NCBI RefSeq assembly: GCF_002836735.1
Contig: NZ_PJAS01000053.1
Coordinates: forward strand, 1-64,000
Length of the DNA stretch: 64,000 bases
Reading direction: 5' to 3'
Source: Psychrobacter sp. 4Bb
GTDB taxonomy: Bacteria; Pseudomonadota; Gammaproteobacteria; Pseudomonadales; Moraxellaceae
The position numbers were made by a program, and so were the translations under genes. Below, in pieces: positions 1 through 8,800 of this stretch. Positions within the stretch are counted from its first letter, which is position 1. Every line of letters starts with the position of its first letter. The notes under the pieces are model-generated. The model made no database searches. It worked only from the letters and a program-made list of their open reading frames with translations, and was not told where the DNA came from.

Positions 1-172
1 TTCGCGCGATTTATTTTTAGATAGATTTTGTTTTTAATCTCACTATGAAAACATTTAGGTAGTAATTAACAAATAGAAAATACTCAATCAGTAGCAATTA
101 ATAAGCATCAGTCAATGAATAGTCACTAAATGGCTATTAAGTAGAATAAATAATATTAGTAGAGGATGTGTC

Positions 173-1783
173 ATGGCAGGGTATATTTTAGCGTTGGATC
201 AAGGGACCACATCGAGTCGCGCGATATTGTACGATGATCATGCGCGTCCTATCAAAATGGTACAACAGCCAACGACGCTGCAAACACCAAGAGCTGGATT
301 CGTTGAACAAGATGCACAGCAGATTTGGCAAACTCAGATTAGCTGTGCACATGATGTTATTAATCGGGCAGGGCTGCTTGCCACAGATGTTACCAGTATT
401 GCAATTACCAATCAGCGTGAGTCGATTGTGATGTGGGATAAGCAAACTGGTAAGCCACTGGCTCCAGCCATCATTTGGCAAGACAGGCGTACCGCAAATT
501 ACTGTAAGACGCTCGCTGCTGAAAGTGCTAGCAATAACATGAATGACCCTGTGCATCAGAGCATTGATAGCGTCAACATGGCACATGAAGTACAGCGTAT
601 TACAGGTCTGCGTCTAGACCCGTATTTTAGCGCCAGTAAGATTGCTTGGTTACTCGAAAACAACCCGAAGCTGAGTGTACGAGCCAGCAGAGGTGAGATA
701 GCGGTCGGCACGATTGATAGTTGGCTGATTTATAAGCTCACAGGCGGGGAGCATGTCATCGATGTGACCAATGCTTCTCGTACATTGTTATTTGATATCC
801 ATAAGCTGGCATGGTCAGAGACACTTTGTGACCGATTTGCTATACCTATGAATATATTGCCTAAAGTACTATCGTCCGACGGTGATTTTGGCAAAACCAA
901 AAAAGGTCTGTTTGCAAAGCAAATACCCATTCAAGCGGTATTGGGTGATCAGCAAGCAGCGCTCTTTGGGCAAGGTTGTCTTGATGCAGGCATGGCTAAG
1001 AACACTTACGGTACAGGCTGTTTTATGCTGATGAATATTGGCCAACAGCCAAAATTGAGTGAGCATAAACTGCTAACCACCATCGCATGGCAACGTAAAA
1101 CGTCACCAATTCGTCCAGACAATTTGTCATTTGATCAAATCGTACAGTCAGGCAAACGCATGCTACAACCGCCCAAAAAGGAAGTCACTTATGCTCTAGA
1201 GGGCAGTGTCTTTATGGCAGGGGCTATCGTTCAATGGCTGCGTGATAATTTGGGTATGATTCAGCAAAGTAGTGATGTCGAAGACTTAGCCCGTCAAGTA
1301 GACAGTAGCGAAGATGTCGTTCTATTACCGGCCTTTACTGGACTGGGCGCGCCTTATTGGCGTTCTGATATCAGCGCTAGCATCACTGGTATGAGCCGCG
1401 GTACTACTAAGGCACATATTGCACGCGCTGCATTGGAGGCCGTTGCCTATCAAACCTATGATGTGCTTATCGCTATGCAAAAAGACAGCCCTCATCCTTT
1501 GACTGAGCTGAGAGTAGATGGCGGTGCTGCAAATAATGATTTGCTCATGCAATTTCAGGCAGATTTGTTGGGTGTTCCGGTATTACGTCCTAGAGATACA
1601 GAGATTACGGCAAAAGGCGCAGCACTCCTCGCAGGACTGAAAACTGGGTTATATGACGAATCGACCATGAAAGCTTCATGGCAGGTAGATCGCGTGTTTG
1701 AACCAAGTATGTCGGCTGATGCTCGTGAGCGACATCTTGCTAAATGGCAGCAGGCTATCAAAAGGTCTCTAATGCCGTTATAA
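173..1783 (+). CDS. glpK: Glycerol kinase
   Basis: FGGY-family sugar kinase that phosphorylates glycerol to sn-glycerol 3-phosphate in the cytoplasm. The N-terminus carries the phosphate-binding motif ALDQGTTSSR, followed by ITNQRE, IWQDRR, the glycerol-site stretch NASRTLLFDIH, GDQQAALFGQG, the TYGTGCFML loop and the C-terminal RVDGGAANN motif, all in family order. At 536 residues it is longer than the usual ~500: two insertions are visible against the E. coli protein as I remember it, one of about 17 residues near residue 125 and one of about 26 near residue 320. The ATG follows AGAGGATGTGTC. No glpF or glpD lies next to it in this window. Glycerol 3-phosphate would feed phospholipid synthesis or catabolism. 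Confidence 0.96.
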   Translation: MAGYILALDQGTTSSRAILYDDHARPIKMVQQPTTLQTPRAGFVEQDAQQIWQTQISCAHDVINRAGLLATDVTSIAITNQRESIVMWDKQTGKPLAPAIIWQDRRTANYCKTLAAESASNNMNDPVHQSIDSVNMAHEVQRITGLRLDPYFSASKIAWLLENNPKLSVRASRGEIAVGTIDSWLIYKLTGGEHVIDVTNASRTLLFDIHKLAWSETLCDRFAIPMNILPKVLSSDGDFGKTKKGLFAKQIPIQAVLGDQQAALFGQGCLDAGMAKNTYGTGCFMLMNIGQQPKLSEHKLLTTIAWQRKTSPIRPDNLSFDQIVQSGKRMLQPPKKEVTYALEGSVFMAGAIVQWLRDNLGMIQQSSDVEDLARQVDSSEDVVLLPAFTGLGAPYWRSDISASITGMSRGTTKAHIARAALEAVAYQTYDVLIAMQKDSPHPLTELRVDGGAANNDLLMQFQADLLGVPVLRPRDTEITAKGAALLAGLKTGLYDESTMKASWQVDRVFEPSMSADARERHLAKWQQAIKRSLMPL

Positions 1784-1973
1784 GATTGATTTACTTAGTA
1801 AATTTATTGTGATCGTACATTTATAATTACTCAAAGTATGAGGCTGCCGTACACAAATGTGATAAAGATACAGGCTGTAACGCAAGATAATCGCAATACG
1901 GACACAGTTTACAAAATCGGCCTATCTGTCCTTACCTATAAATTTCTATACTTCAATTGGATTTAGTAAGACC

Positions 1974-1986
1974 GCTAATAATTAGC
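1974..1986. promoter_or_regulatory. 13-nt palindrome upstream of glycine-zipper gene
   Basis: GCTAATAATTAGC is a perfect palindrome with 6-bp arms about a central A, ending 44 bp before the ATG at 2031. It could be an operator, but no regulator is known, and AT-rich palindromes of this size arise by chance. Confidence 0.25.
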
Positions 1987-2030
1987 AAATAAATAATTCA
2001 ATAAATAATAAATAATTTAAGGAAAATACT

Positions 2031-2543
2031 ATGAGTAACCATGATGCTATCGATCGCAGTGAAGTAAAACATATGTCAAAAGAGACAAAAGAAGATTTAA
2101 ACGCAGACATCATTACTGGTGAGCCAGGCTCGCATCCAGTAGGTACAGGTATCGGCGGTGTAGGCGGCGCAGCAGCAGGTGCAGCGATTGGCACGATGGC
2201 AGGTCCATTAGGTACGTTAATTGGTGGTGCTATTGGTGCTATCGTTGGTGGCGGCGCAGGTCATGCAGCAGCAGAAGCTATTGACCCAACTCACGAAGAA
2301 GCGTATTGGCGTGCAGAGTACGCAAATGCAGATTATCATAGAGAAGAATACGATTTCGACCGTGACTTGCATCCAGCATATGCAGTTGGTTATGCGAACC
2401 GTGCTCGTTATCCAGTAGATGCTCGTTTTGAAGATCATGAAGCAGATTTAGAGCGTTCATGGCACGAAGTAAAAGGCGAGTCTCGTATGGAATGGAACGA
2501 AGCGCGTCAAGCATCACGTGATGCATGGAACCGCGTATCATAA
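2031..2543 (+). CDS. Glycine-zipper domain protein
   Basis: A 170-residue protein of unknown function. Residues ~41-83 are a glycine zipper with the small-residue spacing GxxxG/GxxxA typical of membrane-inserting helices (for example GGVGGAAAGAAIG and GGAIGAIVGGGAG). There is no classical signal peptide in front of it. The C-terminal half is acidic and aromatic-rich (Tyr/Glu/Asp/Arg, for example YWRAEYANADYHREEYDFD) and ends in a Trp-containing helix. Similar proteins are common in Moraxellaceae and often described as stress-related, which I recall but cannot verify. AAGGAAA lies 7 bp before the ATG. The gene is monocistronic, with a terminator at 2705-2738. Confidence 0.85.
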   Translation: MSNHDAIDRSEVKHMSKETKEDLNADIITGEPGSHPVGTGIGGVGGAAAGAAIGTMAGPLGTLIGGAIGAIVGGGAGHAAAEAIDPTHEEAYWRAEYANADYHREEYDFDRDLHPAYAVGYANRARYPVDARFEDHEADLERSWHEVKGESRMEWNEARQASRDAWNRVS

Positions 2544-2704
2544 GAAATTTTAGGTAACTAATAGAATGGTTAGGCAAACATCTTGGCAGCCAATGCATTT
2601 AGTAATTAGCTAACATTAGAGGTTGCTATACCATTACCTAAAATAGATTAATTGTATGTCTAGTTCTATTAGTAAATCTACTTATCAACATTTATGCTAT
2701 TTTA

Positions 2705-2738
2705 AAACTTCCAAGGCTTAACTTTGGGAGTTTTTTTT
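2705..2738 (+). terminator. Intrinsic terminator after glycine-zipper gene
   Basis: Twelve-bp stem (AAACTTCCAAGG with CTTTGGGAGTTT, two G-T wobbles), five-base loop, then a run of T residues. It overlaps the longest possible start of the next gene and so argues against that start. Confidence 0.75.
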
Positions 2739-2810
2739 AGGCATAAAATTTGCAGCGTATACACATACGTGAATATTATGTACTATAATAATGAGAACGA
2801 TGGGGAATAT

Positions 2811-3833
2811 ATGAGTAATAACACTGAAGGCAATAAACAGTTTTATATCGCAACGGCAAACTTGCTGAACTTTGCGAACCCTAATCGAACTTATTATGAA
2901 AATGCGCCAGCTTATAACGATAAAGCCTATGAACATAAGCTGCGAGGTCTTACAGATTTATTGGCTAAAGCGCATGCTGACATTATCGCAGTACAAGAGG
3001 TTTGGGATAGTAATGCATTAGAGGCACTGGCTATTTCACTAGGTTTCAAGCCCGAGCATGCGGTCATTCCACTTGCAAGTAATGATAGCGCGAGTATATA
3101 CACCAAAGGCATGGGTGCACAGAATACACCTGCTGTCGGTATTATCAGCAGATTTGAGCAGTTAGAAACCAGTTTGCTAGAAAATATAGCACCAAAAGCC
3201 ATTATTGATGTACCTGATATCGGTCCTTATCAACGCTTCAACCGTCCTCCATTAGTATTACATGTTGACGCGTATGGACAGCCCATTACTATTATTACAG
3301 CGCATCTAAAAAGCAAGCGTGCTTTCTTCTTACGTGACGAAAACGGTGATTTATTAGAAGACATGGACGATCCAAATATTCGAGTTCGCGCCAAGCTTCG
3401 TAGTTTGTGTATGCGCGCGGCAGAAGCGGCCTCTATCCGTATGTCTATCATAGAGCGATTGCAACATACCCGTGAACCATTGATTCTATTGGGCGATATG
3501 AATGATGTCACAGGTAGCGTGACTACTCAGTTGATGACAGAAACTGGGGAGGTTAATTACGATAAAAGTATGCGTGATGTTGCACTTTTTGATGCTGCTC
3601 GGATTCAGGCACGATATGGCTGGATGAAAGATGTTGCCTATACCCATATATATCAAGGTATGCCAGAAGTTATCGACCAGTTATTTGTCTCAGAAGAGTT
3701 TTTGCCTGATAGTAAGTTTTCGCTCGGTCATGTTGAACGAGTCGATTATTTTAATGATCATTTGAAATGGGACTATGACGATAGAGTGACCGATCATGGT
3801 ATTATAAGGGCGAAAATAAAACTCAAAGATTAA
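2811..3833 (+). CDS. Endonuclease/exonuclease/phosphatase family protein
   Basis: A 340-residue metal-dependent hydrolase of the EEP (DNase I-like) fold. Visible family motifs are TANLLNF near the N-terminus, the metal-binding Glu in VQEVW, TAHLKS, GDMNDV (catalytic Asp/Asn pair) and the C-terminal DHGII. There is no signal peptide, so it is probably cytoplasmic. The substrate is not evident: the family includes DNases, phosphodiesterases and lipid phosphatases. An in-frame extension to 2724 exists, but it begins inside the terminator of the previous gene, so the ATG at 2811 is preferred (GATGGGGAATAT precedes it). It appears monocistronic. Confidence 0.88.
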   Translation: MSNNTEGNKQFYIATANLLNFANPNRTYYENAPAYNDKAYEHKLRGLTDLLAKAHADIIAVQEVWDSNALEALAISLGFKPEHAVIPLASNDSASIYTKGMGAQNTPAVGIISRFEQLETSLLENIAPKAIIDVPDIGPYQRFNRPPLVLHVDAYGQPITIITAHLKSKRAFFLRDENGDLLEDMDDPNIRVRAKLRSLCMRAAEAASIRMSIIERLQHTREPLILLGDMNDVTGSVTTQLMTETGEVNYDKSMRDVALFDAARIQARYGWMKDVAYTHIYQGMPEVIDQLFVSEEFLPDSKFSLGHVERVDYFNDHLKWDYDDRVTDHGIIRAKIKLKD

Positions 3834-4069
3834 CTTTATAAAATTAGACGGTTAGCTCTATTAAATTGCTGAGCGTATTATTGTTTTTAACCTATTCATG
3901 TCCCTTGCTTGATGCTATACAAGCGTTTATGATGCCTCTGCATTGAATATAGTAGTGACCATATAGGCTTTATATTTTAGCCAACAGTCAACCATCCTTT
4001 ATTTGAGGATAAATACTATTCAATGAAGATTATATTTATAAAATAGGGCGTAACATTAAGAGATTTACA

Positions 4070-4762
4070 ATGAGTGATAACAAAGACGAAAAGATCGAAG
4101 ATGTGTTGGTAGATTCGGAATTGGCAAAGAAGCTTGTACCTAATAAGTTTAAGTTTACTAGCCAGCAAGGTCGTGCACGTCGTCAAAAACTATTGGCTGG
4201 TGCCAAAAAGTTGAGCGAAACACATGCTATTAACGATATTACGTTAGCAGCTGTGTGTGAAGAAGCGGGCATACCAAGAGCTTCTGCTTATCATTTCTTC
4301 CCTAATATTGAAGCAATATTTTTAGCATTACGCTTTTTAAATGCGATTGAAATATTAGAGATGGTAGAGACGGTCGATATTGGTAACTATGACAGATGGC
4401 AAGGGTATCTAACGGCGCTTATCGATCATTGTATTACGATATTCCATAATGATGAGACCAAAGCCAAGCTTATATATGACACTAATACACCTGATTTTGA
4501 AGGTGATAGCTTTGGTGAAGATATGGATCATCAAATTGTTGATGTAGTTTACAAGCGTTTGTCAGAGCGTTATGAAATGCCAAACTTCCATGATATCCAA
4601 GATACATTGCTGATTGCTTATAGCATCGTAAATGCCATATTCACCTTGTCATATCGCCGCCATCAGAGTATTACTGAAGAGTATATCCAAGAAGCAAATA
4701 CAGCATTTATTGCTTATTTACGTTGTTATCTACCAGAAAAGTTACCACGTAAAAACCGCTAA
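4070..4762 (+). CDS. TetR/AcrR-family transcriptional regulator
   Basis: A 230-residue DNA-binding protein. After a charged ~30-residue lead, residues ~35-90 form a TetR-type HTH domain: the recognition helix region reads ITLAAVCEEAGIPRASAYHF, with the typical Tyr-His/Tyr-x-Phe turn. The C-terminal ligand/dimer domain is unlike any I recognise. Its target is unknown: both neighbours are separated by more than 100 bp, and the gene ends at its own strong terminator, so it may regulate the EEP hydrolase, itself, or a distant gene. Confidence 0.88.
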   Translation: MSDNKDEKIEDVLVDSELAKKLVPNKFKFTSQQGRARRQKLLAGAKKLSETHAINDITLAAVCEEAGIPRASAYHFFPNIEAIFLALRFLNAIEILEMVETVDIGNYDRWQGYLTALIDHCITIFHNDETKAKLIYDTNTPDFEGDSFGEDMDHQIVDVVYKRLSERYEMPNFHDIQDTLLIAYSIVNAIFTLSYRRHQSITEEYIQEANTAFIAYLRCYLPEKLPRKNR

Positions 4763-4781
4763 TTGAGCTCACTTTAAAAAT

Positions 4782-4811
4782 AAAAAAGCCGACAAATATG
4801 TCGGCTTTTTT
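4782..4811. terminator. Intrinsic terminator between tetR-type gene and convergent gene
   Basis: A-run, GCCGACA stem, short loop, TGTCGGC, T-run. It is symmetric, so it can serve both the plus-strand regulator and the minus-strand gene ending at 4878. Confidence 0.93.
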
Positions 4812-4877
4812 ACGTCTAGTTTTTAGCATAAGATTAGAAATAATAGAGATTAATATCTCTAATAAAACAGCTGTTTT

Positions 4878-5654
4878 TTAACGATTAGATATCAAATCTT
4901 GTCCACGGCAAGTACCATCGCTCGCGTCTAAAGGCGAGTACTGCTTATGGTAACTGACTATTGACTTCTCTAATGCTACGTTCGTCTGTGAGTCATTGGC
5001 ATTGACGTAAGCTTCGCGGGCCTGCTCAAGCCAGCGATCAGCCATGCGAAAATGCATGCCAGATTCGCGCCAGCCTCGCGCGCATTGATTGGTCGCAGCC
5101 CAAATTAAAGCCACTTCACTAAAAGCCATCTCACGTGGTGCTGACGCTATGCCATCACCGTCTTTAAGCGCGCTTAAAGTTGCCCATAAATCAGGGCGCA
5201 TCAAGGCAGAGGTAGACGGAATATCTCGATGCAGGCCCAAGTCTTGTACCGTGTCATTATCTAGCGCTTGCAATATAGGCTCTGCCATTTCTAACGCAAC
5301 TTGACCAGCAGATGAGCGGCTATTCATACTGTTTTGATGAATAGCATAGTTCAACCACGCTTGCGCTTTATATGCGAAATACTGTTGAGCTACTGTCTTG
5401 TCTTTTTGTTGATAAGGTTTTAACTGCGTTACCATACAATTTAATAGGCGCTGCTGTTCGCTTTGATATCTATAAGAGCGTGCTTGGGTCTGACTATCAT
5501 CGCGGCAATATTCACCCATGCTAGTTGAGTTAGCTACTTGGACAGTCTCACTCTTAGCTAAAGCTGGCTGCATAAAGGTCAACGAAAATAAAGCTGATAG
5601 TGTAACGCATACTGAGCGCTTGAAAGGTGCTGCTTTGATGGCTGAATCAAACAT
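4878..5654 (-). CDS. Exported protein resembling the N-terminal domain of OmpA-family proteins
   Basis: A 258-residue protein with a long signal peptide (basic n-region FKRSVCV, hydrophobic core, cleavage near PALA-KS). The mature part is helical. It contains KAQAWLNYA, MRPDLWATLSALK and an EVALIWAATNQCARGW-like stretch. From memory, this order of motifs matches the N-terminal domain of a group of OmpA-family proteins, but the peptidoglycan-binding OmpA domain is absent here. Two or three cysteines in the mature region may pair. It lies 155 bp downstream of the giant DUF11 gene on the same strand, so it may belong to that locus. Function unknown; the family link is inference. Confidence 0.72.
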   Translation of the reverse strand: MFDSAIKAAPFKRSVCVTLSALFSLTFMQPALAKSETVQVANSTSMGEYCRDDSQTQARSYRYQSEQQRLLNCMVTQLKPYQQKDKTVAQQYFAYKAQAWLNYAIHQNSMNSRSSAGQVALEMAEPILQALDNDTVQDLGLHRDIPSTSALMRPDLWATLSALKDGDGIASAPREMAFSEVALIWAATNQCARGWRESGMHFRMADRWLEQAREAYVNANDSQTNVALEKSIVSYHKQYSPLDASDGTCRGQDLISNR

Positions 5655-5760
5655 GGTGTAAACCTTATGTTAAGGTAATAAACGTTGGTATTATTTACCA
5701 TTACTAGGGCTGACTTAGTTGTTTATCGAATGACAAAATAACTCATCATAAGACAAGCAT

Positions 5761-5794
5761 GATACTGTTATAAGGTTGTACTTACGACAGTATC
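5761..5794 (-). repeat. Hairpin after the giant DUF11 gene
   Basis: Arms GATACTGT and ACAGTATC with an inner TAAG/CTTA pair, 15 bp past the stop codon at 5810. No T-run follows on the minus strand, so it could be a processing or stability structure rather than a terminator, leaving read-through to the gene at 5654 possible. Confidence 0.6.
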
Positions 5795-5809
5795 ATTAGT
5801 ATCAATCAA

Positions 5810-8800
5810 TTAAAATGCAGAATTGCTGCTCAGACGTTGGTTCTTACGTGGGTCTTCACGTTTGAATAAGTCTTCATCGAACTTAAAGCGCAATCTAAAG
5901 TAAGCACCTTGCTGAGTACTGTCGTCATAAGCAATATCTTCATCTTCAAAGCCCATGAAATTATAACCAAGTGATAACCAAAGGTTGGTCATTGGGCTAT
6001 AACCCACTTCTGCACCAAGCATATAAGCCAAGTCATTAGCCTGATCATTCCAGTAAGTACCTGCTTGTAAACCAATATCCCAGCGCTCACTGATGTCATA
6101 AAGACCGCGGCCATAAACAGCGTGAGCCGTGTTATCGCTGGTTAAGCTGTCTGCTTCGTATTCTGTATACTTACCAGCATACCGTCCAGACAACGTCAAC
6201 GGACGCGTAGGATGGTAATTACCATTCCATGACCAAATCATGGTGTCTTTTTGGTAAGCGTCATCGCCAGTATTATTATCATCCAAACGATATTCGAATT
6301 TTGCAAGCATATCTAACTGATTGCTATCGTAGTCACGATATGCAGCACCTAGCTGAAAACGATTGATAGTGCGATCGCCATCACTATAGTCAGTGCGTGA
6401 GTAGATGTCTTTGGCTAAGAAAGTAACCTCATCGGTATAGCGATAGGCGATACCAGCGCTACCAAGTAGCGTATCACTTGTTTCGCCCCAACGTTTTTCA
6501 ATACGTCCTGATGCCTTATAGTTCTCTTTGGCAAGATATTCAACACCGATACCTGCCGCTGTTGCAGTGTTGCTTTCTTCACCTTCCAGAGACTCGACAC
6601 GCTCAAATAAAGTATTTAAAGTTAGACCTTCTTGAACATACCACTTGTTTTTTAGACCAATGGCTGCTTCTGCTTCGCGTGCACTGATGGCATCGCGCAT
6701 ACGGTATTCGCTATAAACCTTACCATCTTTCATGTAAGTCGCGTCAAAACCAAAAACAGTACGTTGACGCTCATCTGTATCATCAAGACCATAAGTGCCA
6801 GATAGGCTATTAATCAAATCATGACGTGCGTATAGTCGACCTAGATTTCCGAGCGGTGTCTCACCACCGATAGAAGTTGCATTACGTGAGCTGTTTTCGA
6901 TATCTTGCTCATACTCTGCAAATACCAAGCTATCATTCAACTTAGGTAGACGAGAGGTAATACGAGCACGAACAGTCGTACCTTCAATATCTTCTTCAGC
7001 GTTACTAACGCTGCTTAACGCTGACTGATTGATGATGTCATCATTAAACAGAGTGTCGTCTGTAATATCTACAACGTCTGTCGCCGCTTGAGTATTACGT
7101 GAGGCAGCAGTCGCGTCTTGTTTATAATAACGAACCCCAATTTCACCAACGATGTTTTCGCTTAAACGATGCTCAACGCTTGCTTGCACGCCTTCGCGGC
7201 TAGCGTCAGTAGTATGCTCTTCTGTGCGTACGCCTTCTAACTTAAGAGCAGTCTGCTTATCATTTAAAGTATGAGTAAACTCTACACCAGACTCAGTACG
7301 TCCAGCAGTAAGCGGTGATGCACCAGTGACAAAACCTTCGTCAGCATCATTATAATAAGCTTTAGCTCGCGTATTTTTCTTATTATCAAAATCAAGCTCA
7401 ATACGTAGTGCGTTACCTTCAACATCACTATCAGTCAATTCTGTCGCGTTGATTTGATTGCTTGACTGAAAGTTTGGATTCTCAGCTTTGTTCATCGCAT
7501 ATTCAGCGACCAGCTTTAGCTTATCATTGAATTTAACAACACTATTGACACTAGCCAACTCTTCTTTGTTCAATGGGTCATCGCTATTCACATAGCTACC
7601 ACCGATGGCGACTTTATTCGTTAGTTGCTGCTTCGCTGCAATACCACCGACCAAATAATCTTCACCACCTTCATCAACTTCTACAGTGACACGGATATAG
7701 ATAGGGTTGCCTTCGATATCTTGACTAGCAATCGGTGCCGTCAAGAATAAGCTACGGCTGATAGGGTCAATCTCATAGTCAGCAAAGCGAGTAAGCGTCT
7801 CACGATTGATAATAAGCCCAGGGTTGTTAGCGTCACGAGTAATAACTTCAACCGTTTCAGAGTTTTCTAATACCGCATCGAAGTTCTCAGCCAATGGATA
7901 TGGGCCTGAAATGCCCAAACCGCGAGTCTCATTTACACGTTGGCTAGTACTGGTCTCTGCTAAAAAGGCAGTAACACGAGTGTTGCTATCTTCAAATTGA
8001 GCTTTTAGACCAGTTAATGTACGGTTGTATTGACCAAGCTTGATACCTTCATCGTTATCAATTTGCGTTTTTAAATCACCATACATAGCGAACGAACGAC
8101 CTTTGTCAAGGCGCACGTAAAGCTTGCTAGTAGACTGCGCATCGAAGCCTTTAGCTGATGAATCGCCATAGACAGGATAGTATTCGCCAGGATCGATATC
8201 ACGGAACAAACGCTCGCCTTTTTTATCACTATCATATGCAAGTGTTAGCAGATAGTCGCCGCGTACTTTTCCTTTGAGGAACATCGCGGCACGACCAGAA
8301 GCTGTGTAATCATCATTACCAGCAAAGTCATTTAGCTCTTGCTCAAATGCACCTTGAGCATCGGTAATGCTGCTACCATCAAAGTCTTTTAGTGAAATAG
8401 CACCTTCTACAATACCAACAGCAAGTAGTGGACGTAGTTGAGCAGTAAACTGTAACGGAATGATTTGTTTGCTACTACCAGTGTCAATTACTAGCTCGCC
8501 CTTACCTGGTACGCTAGGTGCGGTTACTGGTATTAGTAGCTCACCACCGGATACGGTTACTTGAGTACCAGATTGGTCTTTACTGCCATCTTTTAGATTA
8601 ACTCGACCGATATTTGTATCGATAGTAATCGGAGTTGATGCAATATATGGACGACCATCACGATCTTTTAGGCTGATGACGATTTGATATTCACTCATGC
8701 CATCGGCTGGGACTAAGCTATCTTGAGTACGATAGTCAATCGCTTGTAAGCTATCAGGCGTTAATATCTTGATAGTTTGCTCAGAAATGACCTGACCATT

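Noticed and set aside
2724-2810. Longer start for the EEP hydrolase gene
   Set aside because: It begins within the terminator of the preceding gene; the internal ATG at 2811 is preceded by a plausible ribosome site.
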